Below are positions 1 to 6,749 of a DNA stretch of 10,892 nucleotides, one piece after another (position 1 is the first letter of the stretch; the number at the start of each line of letters is the position of its first letter). Source of the stretch: Bacteroidales bacterium UBA1199 (GTDB lineage Bacteria; Bacteroidota; Bacteroidia; Bacteroidales; UBA932); assembly GCA_002309795.1 (NCBI GenBank), contig DBXZ01000063.1, positions 75,738-86,629 of the forward strand. Direction: 5' to 3'. The notes under the pieces are model-generated. The model was not told where the DNA came from and made no database searches. It saw only the letters and a list, made by a program, of their open reading frames with translations. A program made the translations under genes and the position numbers.

Positions 1-842
1 TGCAGGCGGTTGAGGCCGCGCACGTCCTTGCCGTAGGAACCGGCTTCGCGGCGCCAGCACGGCGTGTAGGCGGTCATCTTGATGGGGAAGTCGCTCTTCT
101 GCAGGATCACGTCGCGGTAGATGTTGGTCACGGGCACTTCGGCCGTAGGGACCATATAGAATCCGTCGAGCGGCGCGTGGTACATCTGTCCCTCTTTGTC
201 GGGAAGCTGGCCCGTGCCGAATCCGGAGGCTTCGTTCACCATATACGGCGGCTGGTATTCCAGGTAGCCGGCGTCGGTGTTGCGCTGCAGGAAGTAGCTG
301 ATCAGCGCCCGCTGGATACGCGCGCCCTGGCCCTTATAGACGGGGAATCCGGCTCCGGTGAGCTTTACGCCCAGGTCGAAGTCTATGATATCCAGGTTCT
401 TGACAAGTTCCCAGTGGGGCAGGGCCTTCTCGCCGAGTTCCGGCACCGTGCCGCCCATTTTGACCACCACGTTGTCTTCCGCGGTGCGGCCTTCGGGCAC
501 GTCGGCGCAGGGCAGGTTGGGCAGCAGCACCACCAGGTCGTTCTGCGTCTTCTGGCTCTCGGCCATCTGCTCGTCCAGCTGGCGGGATTTTTCCTTCAGC
601 GCAGCCACGGCGGCTTTGGCGGCCTCCGCCTCGTCACGCTTGCCGGCCTTCATCAGGCTTCCGATCTCGGCGGCCTTCGCTTTCTGTTCGGAAAGGCAGT
701 TGTCCAGTTCACCCTGAAGGGAACGGCGGGTCTTGTCGATATCGATAATCTTGTAAACAATCTCCCGTGCATCGAAATGCTTGACGGCGAGCCGTTCAAT
801 CACGAACTCCGGCTGCTCTCTGAGAATCTTGAGTGTTAACAT
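1..842 (-). CDS. serS: Seryl-tRNA synthetase, C-terminal part missing at window edge
   Basis: Charges tRNA-Ser with serine in the cytoplasm (class II aminoacyl-tRNA synthetase). About 280 residues are visible of the roughly 420 usual for the family; the 3' end lies beyond position 1. The ATG at 842-840 gives MLTLKILREQPEFVIERLAV, a typical SerRS start. Residues of about 30-110 form the long charged coiled-coil arm that binds the tRNA variable arm (DIDKTRRSLQGELDNCLSEQ, then many K/E/A residues). The catalytic core follows with VPTAEVPVTN, the serine-binding TAE loop, and the motif 2 stretch CWRREAGSYGKDVRGLNRL at the window edge. It is the last visible gene of the minus-strand cluster, 47 nt after rsmD. 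Identification is by recognition of these motifs and is firm. Confidence 0.96.
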   Translation of the reverse strand, partial: MLTLKILREQPEFVIERLAVKHFDAREIVYKIIDIDKTRRSLQGELDNCLSEQKAKAAEIGSLMKAGKRDEAEAAKAAVAALKEKSRQLDEQMAESQKTQNDLVVLLPNLPCADVPEGRTAEDNVVVKMGGTVPELGEKALPHWELVKNLDIIDFDLGVKLTGAGFPVYKGQGARIQRALISYFLQRNTDAGYLEYQPPYMVNEASGFGTGQLPDKEGQMYHAPLDGFYMVPTAEVPVTNIYRDVILQKSDFPIKMTAYTPCWRREAGSYGKDVRGLNRL

Positions 843-867
843 GTTGCGTCTTTGTCTTTAGAACAGG

Positions 868-875
868 CAAAAATA
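868..875 (-). promoter_or_regulatory. Possible serS promoter -7 box (TATTTTTG)
   Basis: On the minus strand, TATTTTTG fits the Bacteroidetes -7 consensus TAnnTTTG and lies about 25 nt upstream of the serS ATG, in the 47-nt gap after rsmD. No good TTG is seen 19-21 nt further upstream, because that stretch is the end of rsmD. serS may therefore have its own weak promoter or simply be read through from the upstream genes. Confidence 0.35.
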
Positions 876-889
876 CTGAAAAATACGGG

Positions 890-1429
890 TCATTGTGCCG
901 CGAACCAGGAGAAGTGCACGTTGCCGTAGTGCTTCTCCCGCAGGAATCCTGGCGCTCCCTCGAAATGGAAAGCAGCCGGATGCTCGAGAATCAGCCGTCC
1001 GTCCTCTTTCAGGATGCCGGCTCCCAGAATCTTTTCGGGGAGCGTTTCCAGCCCTTCGAGTGCGTAGGGCGGATCGGCGAAAACCAGGTCGAACTTCTTG
1101 GTACAGATGCCCAGAAAGTCGAAAACGTTGTGGTGAACCACCTGGACGGTCGAGGCCAGCCCGAGCGAGGCGGCGGTCTTTTTGATAAAGGCGGCGTTGG
1201 CGGGATTCATCTCCACCGTCACAATGTCCGGACAGCCGCGCGAAGCGAATTCAAAGGAGATGCTGCCGGTGCCGCCGAAGAGGTCCAGGACCGCCATTTC
1301 CGTGAAATCCCACGCGCCCGTCAGGGTGTTGAACAATCCCTCTTTGGCGAAATCGGTGGTCGGCCGCGCCTTGTAGCCCGCGGGCGGGTTGATGGGGCGT
1401 CCTTTCAGCGTGCCGCCAATGATTCTCAT
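890..1429 (-). CDS. rsmD: 16S rRNA (guanine966-N2)-methyltransferase RsmD
   Basis: SAM-dependent enzyme that methylates N2 of G966 in 16S rRNA during 30S assembly. The 179 residues match the usual family length (about 180-200). It starts MRIIGGTLKGRPI, the characteristic RsmD opening, followed by RPTTDFAKEGLFN at 22-34. The SAM-binding motif DLFGGTGS is at 49-56, an acidic residue follows the second strand (TVEMN, E73), and the catalytic DPPY motif of amino N-methyltransferases is at 119-122. The ATG at 1429-1427 overlaps the stop of the upstream DUF3822 gene by 4 nt (ATGA), which points to translational coupling. The pairing of rsmD with a DUF3822 gene is, from memory, common in Bacteroidetes. 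Confidence 0.95.
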   Translation of the reverse strand: MRIIGGTLKGRPINPPAGYKARPTTDFAKEGLFNTLTGAWDFTEMAVLDLFGGTGSISFEFASRGCPDIVTVEMNPANAAFIKKTAASLGLASTVQVVHHNVFDFLGICTKKFDLVFADPPYALEGLETLPEKILGAGILKEDGRLILEHPAAFHFEGAPGFLREKHYGNVHFSWFAAQ

Positions 1430-1881
1430 AACCGTTCCACCCCCTTGAAATAGCGGAAAAGATCGTTCATCAGTTCGCGGGGCGCCTCGCCCAGGAAGTA
1501 AACGGTCGTAATCTGCGGGTTGAGCTGGAACTGCCGCAGGGCGGCGAAGAGAAAATATTCGGCCGTCACGGCGTCCGGGGCAGGGTAGGCGTTGGCCAGC
1601 AGCAGCCGGTCGCCTTCCGCGAGCACGATACTCACGGTGCCCTCTTCCACACGCGCCGCAATTTTGTTGTGGTCGGCGATACGGCCGAGCGCGCCGAGCA
1701 GCCCGGCTACGGGCGGGAGGTCGTTCTCCGTCTCTGCAGCATAAACAAGAACTGCCTTTTGTTCAGGCAGTTCTTTGTAGTAGACCTTGTCGGTTTCCTC
1801 GAGTTGTACCGCTTCCGCAAGAATCTGGTATGTCTTTTCCTTGTCGAAGAAGGCTTCCGGTACCAGCGTGAACTTTCTCAC
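1426..1881 (-). CDS. DUF3822-like protein, short form
   Basis: A 151-residue protein of unknown function. The C-terminal half (NAYPAPDAVTAEYFLFAALR, then QFQLNPQITTVYFLGEAP) resembles the conserved part of DUF3822, a Bacteroidetes family usually encoded just before rsmD, as here. From memory, typical members are about 260-280 residues, so this is roughly half length. It begins with MRKFTLVPEAFFDKEKTYQI, resembling the middle of longer members, as though an N-terminal subdomain were missing. The start is GTG at 1881-1879, sharing one base with the TAG stop of the upstream gene, with GGGAG just upstream. The stop overlaps the rsmD start by 4 nt. No signal peptide or membrane segment is seen. 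Family assignment is by pattern and context, not by search. Confidence 0.72.
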   Translation of the reverse strand: MRKFTLVPEAFFDKEKTYQILAEAVQLEETDKVYYKELPEQKAVLVYAAETENDLPPVAGLLGALGRIADHNKIAARVEEGTVSIVLAEGDRLLLANAYPAPDAVTAEYFLFAALRQFQLNPQITTVYFLGEAPRELMNDLFRYFKGVERL

Positions 1882-2597
1882 TACTCCCAGTTTCCGGCGT
1901 TGTTGTTCGGCGAATCGATACTGCCGACCATCAGACCCGGATAGCGGTTGGTCTCCTCACGCTCGGCGTTGAGGTTGATGATCAGCTGTTCGTTCATACC
2001 TGCGAGCAGACCGCGGAAATCTTCGCCCGGAGCGGGACGCCAGCCGTACGGAATCTTGGCCTCGAAGAGGGGAACCTCCACGCCGGAAACCGTCTTGACG
2101 GCGGTTGCCATGATGATGGTGTCACCGTCTGCGAACGGGATGTAACGGAGATCTTCTACGTTGAAGTTCGGGCGGCTGTGGAACAGGGTATCCTTGACGG
2201 CGATGGGAACCGGAATCTTGATGATCAGGTTGTTGTCACCCTTCAGGTAGAGGTCGTAGAGGAACTCCTCGGTAGCCTTGCGGCCGTAACGGCGCTTGAC
2301 GGCGTTGGTGTGTGCTACGGCCAGCGAGTCGTCAGACGAACCGATCTGCTTGACAATGTTGATTTTACCGTTGTTGTAGAAGTCGATCAGCGTATCCATG
2401 CAGGGCGCATATTTGTTGAATGCGGATTTGTAGGTGGTCTGCAGGGTACGGATGTCCTTCAGACGCTCGATAGCGACCTTTTCGCGGGCATCTTTCTCCC
2501 TGTTGAACTTCACCGGTTTGTTGATGCTGCTGATGAGCAGGTACGCAAATACAATGATGCACAAAGGCAAGATGCAGTAAGTGAGGAGTTTTTTCAT
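1881..2597 (-). CDS. Conserved Bacteroidales membrane-anchored protein of unknown function
   Basis: A 238-residue protein. Residues 4-25 form one hydrophobic segment after MKK, with no lipobox, so it is probably a signal anchor with the rest outside the cytoplasm. A charged stretch follows (EKVAIERLKDIRTLQTTYKS, about 42-61), and then FNKYAPCMDTLIDFYNNGKI. This layout of hydrophobic helix, amphipathic helix and short soluble domain is loosely like a type IV pilin, but no prepilin peptidase site is visible. The C-terminus PGLMVGSIDSPNNNAGNWE is, from memory, a hallmark of a conserved Bacteroidales family of unknown function. It is the first gene of the minus-strand cluster, behind a good promoter. 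A cell-envelope role is only an inference. Confidence 0.8.
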   Translation of the reverse strand: MKKLLTYCILPLCIIVFAYLLISSINKPVKFNREKDAREKVAIERLKDIRTLQTTYKSAFNKYAPCMDTLIDFYNNGKINIVKQIGSSDDSLAVAHTNAVKRRYGRKATEEFLYDLYLKGDNNLIIKIPVPIAVKDTLFHSRPNFNVEDLRYIPFADGDTIIMATAVKTVSGVEVPLFEAKIPYGWRPAPGEDFRGLLAGMNEQLIINLNAEREETNRYPGLMVGSIDSPNNNAGNWE

Positions 2598-2633
2598 ATT
2601 GTTTTTAATGTTTTTCAGTTCTCTTTTGACCTA

Positions 2634-2664
2634 CAAAAGTAAAATAAATATTTAGCTCTTGCAA
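2634..2664 (-). promoter_or_regulatory. Bacteroidetes-type promoter for the minus-strand cluster
   Basis: Reading the minus strand, TTG at 2664-2662 is followed after 20 nt by TACTTTTG at 2641-2634. Both elements and their spacing fit the Bacteroidetes primary-sigma promoter (-33 TTG, -7 TAnnTTTG, about 19-21 nt apart). Transcription would start near 2627, giving an untranslated leader of about 30 nt before the ATG at 2597. Confidence 0.7.
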
Positions 2665-2673
2665 TATATTTTT

Positions 2674-2681
2674 TAAGTTTG
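2674..2681 (+). promoter_or_regulatory. Probable -7 box (TAAGTTTG) for the plus-strand cluster
   Basis: TAAGTTTG matches TAnnTTTG. The nearest TTG (2659-2661) is only 12 nt upstream, shorter than the usual 19-21, so the -33 element is weak or degenerate. Transcription would start near 2688, about 12 nt before the ATG at 2700. This excludes the alternative TTG start at 2679, which lies inside the box. Confidence 0.5.
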
Positions 2682-2699
2682 CAATCTGAATTCTACGTT

Positions 2700-3725
2700 A
2701 TGGGTCCCGATATCCGCGTTTCCAAACTTGAACAGATTGTCGCGGCCGCCAGGAAGGCGGTCGTGGTCAGTCATCACAGCCCGGACGGCGATGCTGTCGG
2801 ATCGACGGTGGCGTGCGGACTCTATCTCGCGCAGCGCGGCGTGGAGGTGACCCTGGCCCTTCCCGGGGCCATGCCGGACAACCTGATGTTCCTCTCTCCC
2901 ACGGAGCATCCGCTGCTGATTTACGAGGACGATCCCGAACCGGTTCTGGCTGCCATCGCGGAAGCGGACACGATTTTCTGCCTGGATTTCAGCGGATTGT
3001 CTCGGACCGAACACCTGGAGGAACCGCTCCGCGCGAGCCGGGCGGTGAAGGTGCTGATCGACCACCACGCTTCGCAGGAACGGGAGCCTTTCACAGAGGT
3101 TTTCGCCACGCGTGAAGTCTCTTCCGCCAGCGAGCTGCTCTTCTGGATCCTGATGCGGATGGGCGACGTGGCCGGCGATCCCAGGCGCCTCCCGATGCCC
3201 TGCCTCGAAGCCCTCTTCACCGGCATGATCACCGACACGAACAACTTCGCCAATTCGGTCTTCCCGTCGACCTTCGAGATGGCCTCCGCCCTGATTGCCG
3301 CAGGCGTCGACAAGGAACGGCTCCATCAGCAGATTTTCAATGTCTTTTCCGAATCCCGGATGCGGCTGATGGGCTATCTGCTCAAAGACAAGATGACCCT
3401 CGTGCCCGAATACGGCGCCGCCTTCATGGTGCTTTCCGAGAAAGAAAAGCAGGCCTACGACTACCGTCCGGGCGACTCCGAAGGGTTCGTCAACCTGCCG
3501 CTGGGAATCGCCGACGTGCGCATCTCCGCACTCTTCACCGAGACGCCCGAAGGCTACATCCGCGTGTCGCTCCGTTCCAAGATCGGAACCGACGTCAACA
3601 CGCTGGCCCGCGACTTCTTTAACGGCGGCGGTCACGTCAACGCGGCCGGCGGCCGGCTCCACATTCCGGTGGAGGCCGTTCCGGCATATTTCTTGGATTC
3701 CCTGAAAAAGCATTTCGGCCGATGA
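2700..3725 (+). CDS. DHH/DHHA1 phosphoesterase, NrnA-like
   Basis: Predicted Mn2+-dependent cytoplasmic phosphoesterase of the DHH family. NrnA members degrade 2-5 nt RNA fragments and dephosphorylate 3'-phosphoadenosine 5'-phosphate; relatives cleave cyclic-dinucleotide products such as pApA. The 341-residue length is typical. Motif I is HHSPDGDA at 25-32, motif II includes D96 (CLDFSG), motif III is DHHAS at 121-125, and GMITDTNNF at 175-183 is motif IV. The DHHA1 substrate-binding domain ends with FNGGGHVNAAGG (GGGH at 309-312). All expected metal ligands are present. The ATG at 2700 was chosen over an upstream in-frame TTG at 2679 that lies inside the -7 box. The stop overlaps the next gene by 4 nt (ATGA). 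Which substrate is preferred cannot be told from sequence. Confidence 0.92.
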   Translation: MGPDIRVSKLEQIVAAARKAVVVSHHSPDGDAVGSTVACGLYLAQRGVEVTLALPGAMPDNLMFLSPTEHPLLIYEDDPEPVLAAIAEADTIFCLDFSGLSRTEHLEEPLRASRAVKVLIDHHASQEREPFTEVFATREVSSASELLFWILMRMGDVAGDPRRLPMPCLEALFTGMITDTNNFANSVFPSTFEMASALIAAGVDKERLHQQIFNVFSESRMRLMGYLLKDKMTLVPEYGAAFMVLSEKEKQAYDYRPGDSEGFVNLPLGIADVRISALFTETPEGYIRVSLRSKIGTDVNTLARDFFNGGGHVNAAGGRLHIPVEAVPAYFLDSLKKHFGR

Positions 3726-4198
3726 AAACACTCCGCATCATCCTGTTTGCAGCCCTCGCGCTTGTCCTCGCCTCCTGTGAGAGCGAGAGGGCGCTGGAAC
3801 TGGTCAACCAGGAAGCGGCCATCGACAAATACATCTCCGCCCGTTACGCCGACAATACGATTGTCCGCAACGAAGGTGCCAACCGGGTGGTCCTGACCGC
3901 CGGAGCCGGTACGGAACTCGCCGCCGGCGACACGGTGGACATGCAGTTGGACGGCTATGTCTTCAGCAACGGCCCCGGCACCCAGTTCCTCTCGGAAAAC
4001 GTCCGGAGCGTCGTGGGCAAGGGCAAGCTGCTCAAAGGGTTGGACAGCGGCCTGATCGGTGTCCGGGCCGGGGAGCAGAGCCTGATCCTCTTCTCCGCCA
4101 AATACGGCTACTATGACGAATCGGTGGGCGTGGTTCCCGCAATGTCCCCGCTGATTTTCACGGTTGTCGTCAACGAAATCGTAAAAAGTGCAAATTAA
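3722..4198 (+). CDS. FKBP-like lipoprotein, short (single domain)
   Basis: A 158-residue predicted lipoprotein. MKTLRIILFAALALVLASC is a signal peptide with lipobox LASC (lipidated Cys19). The rest is one FKBP-type peptidyl-prolyl isomerase fold: GDTVDMQLDGYVF, then LLKGLDSGLIGVRAGEQ (equivalent to the V-I-K-G-W-D helix), then KYGYYDESVGVVPAMSPLIF, the family's Y-G-x-P-x-S-x-L-x-F ending. The floor Trp of active FKBPs is Leu in GLDSGL, and the FD pair is not preserved in GPGTQFLSEN, so isomerase activity is doubtful and a chaperone or structural role is possible. It overlaps the DHH gene by 4 nt. An FKBP lipoprotein next to a DHH gene recalls the gldI neighbourhood of gliding flavobacteria; this is from memory and not evidence of gliding. 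Confidence 0.82.
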   Translation: MKTLRIILFAALALVLASCESERALELVNQEAAIDKYISARYADNTIVRNEGANRVVLTAGAGTELAAGDTVDMQLDGYVFSNGPGTQFLSENVRSVVGKGKLLKGLDSGLIGVRAGEQSLILFSAKYGYYDESVGVVPAMSPLIFTVVVNEIVKSAN

Positions 4199-4201
4199 GA
4201 T

Positions 4202-5209
4202 ATGAACAGAACCCTCTCCATATTCCTGGCGGCTTCGCTGGCCGTTTTCCTGGCCGGCGCCTGCGCCCAGACCCCGACGGAACCTTCGACGGCCGCGACC
4301 GACCGTGTGCTGGCCGCCTGGGTCCGCGTCAACTACGGTACCGCTGTGGCTCCGAACGATTCCGGCGTATTCGTGCTCAGTTACACGCAGGGGGCCGGCG
4401 CTTCGGTGCCCGATTCCGGCTATGTCTTCTGCCACTACCAGCGCCGCACGCTGGACGGCAACATCCAGGGCTCCAATATCGAACCGCTGGTGGAACAGCT
4501 GGGCCTGAAGACCAAATTGACCGATTGCGGCAGCGATATCTGGCGGGTGGACGTCGGCTCCATTCCCAGGGGACTCGAACCGGTCATCAAGTCGCTCAAG
4601 GTGGGCGGCAAGGCCACGGTCGCCCTTCCGGTCTCGCAGAACGCCCTGTCGTACGCCGTCTACAACGCCTTCCCTTCGTCCGTGACGGAGAATATGATAT
4701 ACGAGATCGAGCTCGACGGCGTCGAGAATGATATCTTTGCCTGGCAGGACGCCCAGCTCCGGGCGCACTCCGTGGCCCATTACGGCGGAATGGATTCCCT
4801 GGAGGACGGCTTCTATTTCAAGCGGGTCAACGAACTCTCCAAGACCGACACGATCAGCGACGACACCTCCGTTTCGTTCTGGTATATAGGCCGCAGGCTG
4901 GACGGGCGTATCTTCGATACCAACGTCCGCGACACGGCGCGCAAGTATGAAATCTACACCGCCAGCGGTTCCTACGATTCGCTGACGATGACCTACTACC
5001 GGGAGCTCTCTACGATGCTCTCCAACAGCACCTACGTCTCCGGCTTCACCAAGGCCATCCACGAGATGCACAGGCGCGACACGGTGGAGGTCTTCTTCCG
5101 TTCAGACTGGGGATACGGCGCTTCCGGCAGCACCAACGTGATTCCGGAGTACTCCCCGCTGGCGTTCCGCATCTGGTTTACCAATACGACCAACGAGGAT
5201 GAAGACTGA
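4202..5209 (+). CDS. FKBP-like lipoprotein with two degenerate FKBP domains
   Basis: A 335-residue predicted lipoprotein. The signal peptide ends at AGAC with Cys21 as the lipidation site. Two FKBP-like domains follow. Domain 1 (about 45-180) contains IPRGLEPVIKSLKVGGKATV and ENMIYEIELDGV but has lost the Tyr-Gly/Pro loop. Domain 2 (about 188-330) keeps DGRIFDTN, VSGFTKAIHEMHRRDTVEVF, DWGYGASGSTNVIPEYSPLA and a final RIWF strand, so it is closer to the canonical fold. It starts 3 nt after the shorter FKBP lipoprotein and probably arose by duplication. Likely location is the periplasmic face of the inner or outer membrane. Folding of exported proteins is an inference from family. Its last 11 nt overlap mazG. 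Confidence 0.78.
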   Translation: MNRTLSIFLAASLAVFLAGACAQTPTEPSTAATDRVLAAWVRVNYGTAVAPNDSGVFVLSYTQGAGASVPDSGYVFCHYQRRTLDGNIQGSNIEPLVEQLGLKTKLTDCGSDIWRVDVGSIPRGLEPVIKSLKVGGKATVALPVSQNALSYAVYNAFPSSVTENMIYEIELDGVENDIFAWQDAQLRAHSVAHYGGMDSLEDGFYFKRVNELSKTDTISDDTSVSFWYIGRRLDGRIFDTNVRDTARKYEIYTASGSYDSLTMTYYRELSTMLSNSTYVSGFTKAIHEMHRRDTVEVFFRSDWGYGASGSTNVIPEYSPLAFRIWFTNTTNEDED

Positions 5210-6005
5210 CAAGGAAGCCGCCCAGGCCGCTTTCGCCCGTCTGCTGGGTATCATGGACGACCTGCGGGAGAAGTGCCCGTGGGACCGCAAGCAGACCTTC
5301 GAATCCCTCCGCCCGCAGACCGTTGAGGAGTGTTCCGAACTATCGGACGCCATTCTTGAGAGCGACATGAAGGAGATTTCCAAGGAGTTGGGCGACGTGC
5401 TCCTCCACGTGGTCTTCTACGCCAAGCTGGGCGAAGAACAGGGCTCTTTCGATATTACCCAGGTCATCAACAAGCTCTGCGACAAGCTGATCTATCGTCA
5501 TCCCCACATCTATGGCGACGTCCATGCGGCCAATGCCGGCGAGGTCATCAAGAACTGGGAGCAGCTCAAACGGACGGAGAAGGACGGCAACAAGACCGTG
5601 CTCTCCGGCGTGCCCAAGAGCCTTCCGCCCATCATCAAGGCCTACCGGATGCAGGAGAAGGCCCGCGCCGTGGGCTTCGACTGGAACCGCCGCGAAGATG
5701 TCTGGGACAAGGTAGCCGAGGAACTCGGCGAATTCAAGGCCGAGATGGCTTCGCTCGAAAAGGGCGATACCGCAGCCCGCGAGGCGGCCGAAGGGGAGCT
5801 GGGCGACCTGCTTTTCTCCATGATCAACGCCGCCCGCCTCTACGACCTCAATCCCGACACGGCGCTCGAGCGCACCTGCAAGAAATTCCGCGACCGCTTC
5901 ACCTATGTGGAAGTGGAGGGGAAGGCACACGGACGCGACCTGAAAGAGATGTCGCTCGAAGAGATGGACGCCCTCTGGAACGAGGCGAAAACCAAAGGAT
6001 TATAA
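5199..6005 (+). CDS. mazG: Nucleoside triphosphate pyrophosphohydrolase MazG
   Basis: Cytoplasmic house-cleaning enzyme that hydrolyses (d)NTPs, including damaged ones, to NMP and pyrophosphate. The 268 residues match the usual two-domain MazG length. The N-terminal domain has KCPWDRKQT (CPWD at 26-29), EECSE at 43-47 and KELGDVLLH around 62-70, forming the EExxE...ExxD Mg2+ site. The linker contains RHPHIYGD (100-107), typical of MazG. The C-terminal domain repeats the metal motif with EELGEFKAE at 174-182 and ELGDLL at 200-205, after VGFDW at 158-162. Both sites look intact. The ATG lies 11 nt inside the end of the upstream lipoprotein gene, suggesting coupled translation. The gene is unrelated to a mazEF toxin cassette; no partner is nearby. 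Confidence 0.96.
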   Translation: MKTDKEAAQAAFARLLGIMDDLREKCPWDRKQTFESLRPQTVEECSELSDAILESDMKEISKELGDVLLHVVFYAKLGEEQGSFDITQVINKLCDKLIYRHPHIYGDVHAANAGEVIKNWEQLKRTEKDGNKTVLSGVPKSLPPIIKAYRMQEKARAVGFDWNRREDVWDKVAEELGEFKAEMASLEKGDTAAREAAEGELGDLLFSMINAARLYDLNPDTALERTCKKFRDRFTYVEVEGKAHGRDLKEMSLEEMDALWNEAKTKGL

Positions 6006-6008
6006 TTT

Positions 6009-6743
6009 ATGGAGCCCTGGCAGGAACGCACCCGGATGCTGCTGGGCGAAGAACGGATGGCGCAGCTCGCCCATTCCCGCGTGGCCGTGATCGGTCTGGG
6101 CGGGGTAGGTGCCTTCGCCGCCGAAATGCTGGTGCGTGCGGGCGTGGGAACGCTGCTGATCCTGGATTCAGACTGCGTCTCCCTGACCAACAAAAACCGA
6201 CAGCTGCTGGCGCTCGATTCCACGCTTGGCCGGCCCAAGGCGCAAGTGCTGCGCGAACGGCTGCTGGATATCAATCCGGCATTGAAGCTGACCCTCTGCG
6301 AATCTTATCTGGACGAGACCAACGCGGCAGATCTGATCCGTCCGGAAGAGATTGACTTTCTGGTAGATGCGATCGATACGCTGGGCCCCAAGCTGGCGCT
6401 CATCCGCCACTGTGTGGAGAACCATATTCCGCTGGTCAGCTCCATGGGTTCCGGCGCCAAATACGATATGACCAAGATCCGCATCACGGATCTCTCCAAG
6501 TCGTTCAACTGCCCGCTGGCCTATATCGTCCGCAAGAAGCTCCGGAAGATGGGCATCACCAAAGGCTTCAAGGTGGTCTTCTCCGAGGAACTGCCCGACG
6601 AAGCCGCCATCGTGGAGATGACCACCGAAGAGCAGGCTGCGACCAGCAATAAAAAGTCGCAGGTAGGAACCATCTCCTACCTGCCGGCTTCTTTCGGCTG
6701 CGCCTGCGCTCAGGCCGCCATTCTTCATCTGACAAAAGCCTAG
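6009..6743 (+). CDS. tcdA: tRNA threonylcarbamoyladenosine dehydratase, TcdA/CsdL-like E1 enzyme
   Basis: ThiF/E1-superfamily protein. TcdA uses ATP to cyclise the t6A base at position 37 of ANN-decoding tRNAs to ct6A, which improves decoding. The 244 residues fit. The opening ERTRMLLGEERMAQLAHSRV is typical of the subfamily. The nucleotide-binding loop is GLGGVG at 29-34, with acidic D53/D55 after the second strand, NKNRQ at 61-65 (the E1 Arg) and K77 in GRPKAQ. VDAIDTLGPKLALI is the conserved strand with the catalytic-site Asp. The C-terminal segment GTISYLPASFGCACAQAAIL resembles the membrane-dipping end of TcdA. No zinc-binding CxxC pairs are seen, arguing against ThiF or MoeB. It starts 3 nt after mazG and ends 6 nt before the antiporter gene. 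Confidence 0.9.
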   Translation: MEPWQERTRMLLGEERMAQLAHSRVAVIGLGGVGAFAAEMLVRAGVGTLLILDSDCVSLTNKNRQLLALDSTLGRPKAQVLRERLLDINPALKLTLCESYLDETNAADLIRPEEIDFLVDAIDTLGPKLALIRHCVENHIPLVSSMGSGAKYDMTKIRITDLSKSFNCPLAYIVRKKLRKMGITKGFKVVFSEELPDEAAIVEMTTEEQAATSNKKSQVGTISYLPASFGCACAQAAILHLTKA

Positions 6744-6749
6744 AGCCGT

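Noticed and set aside
177..839. Long plus-strand open frame of 220 codons
   Set aside because: It lies opposite serS, whose protein is clearly recognisable; the plus-strand translation has no family features.
2679..2699. TTG start adding seven residues to the DHH phosphoesterase
   Set aside because: The TTG is part of the TAAGTTTG promoter box, and the ATG at 2700 gives a normal N-terminus.
3632..5071. Minus-strand open frame of 479 codons, and others of the same kind at 2673-3731, 6168-7439 and 7515-8186
   Set aside because: These are antisense shadows of GC-rich genes with clear domains on the plus strand (DHH, FKBP, TcdA, antiporter).
5199..6005. MazEF toxin-antitoxin or abortive-infection link through the name mazG
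   Set aside because: The protein is the housekeeping two-domain NTP pyrophosphohydrolase, and no mazE or mazF is nearby.
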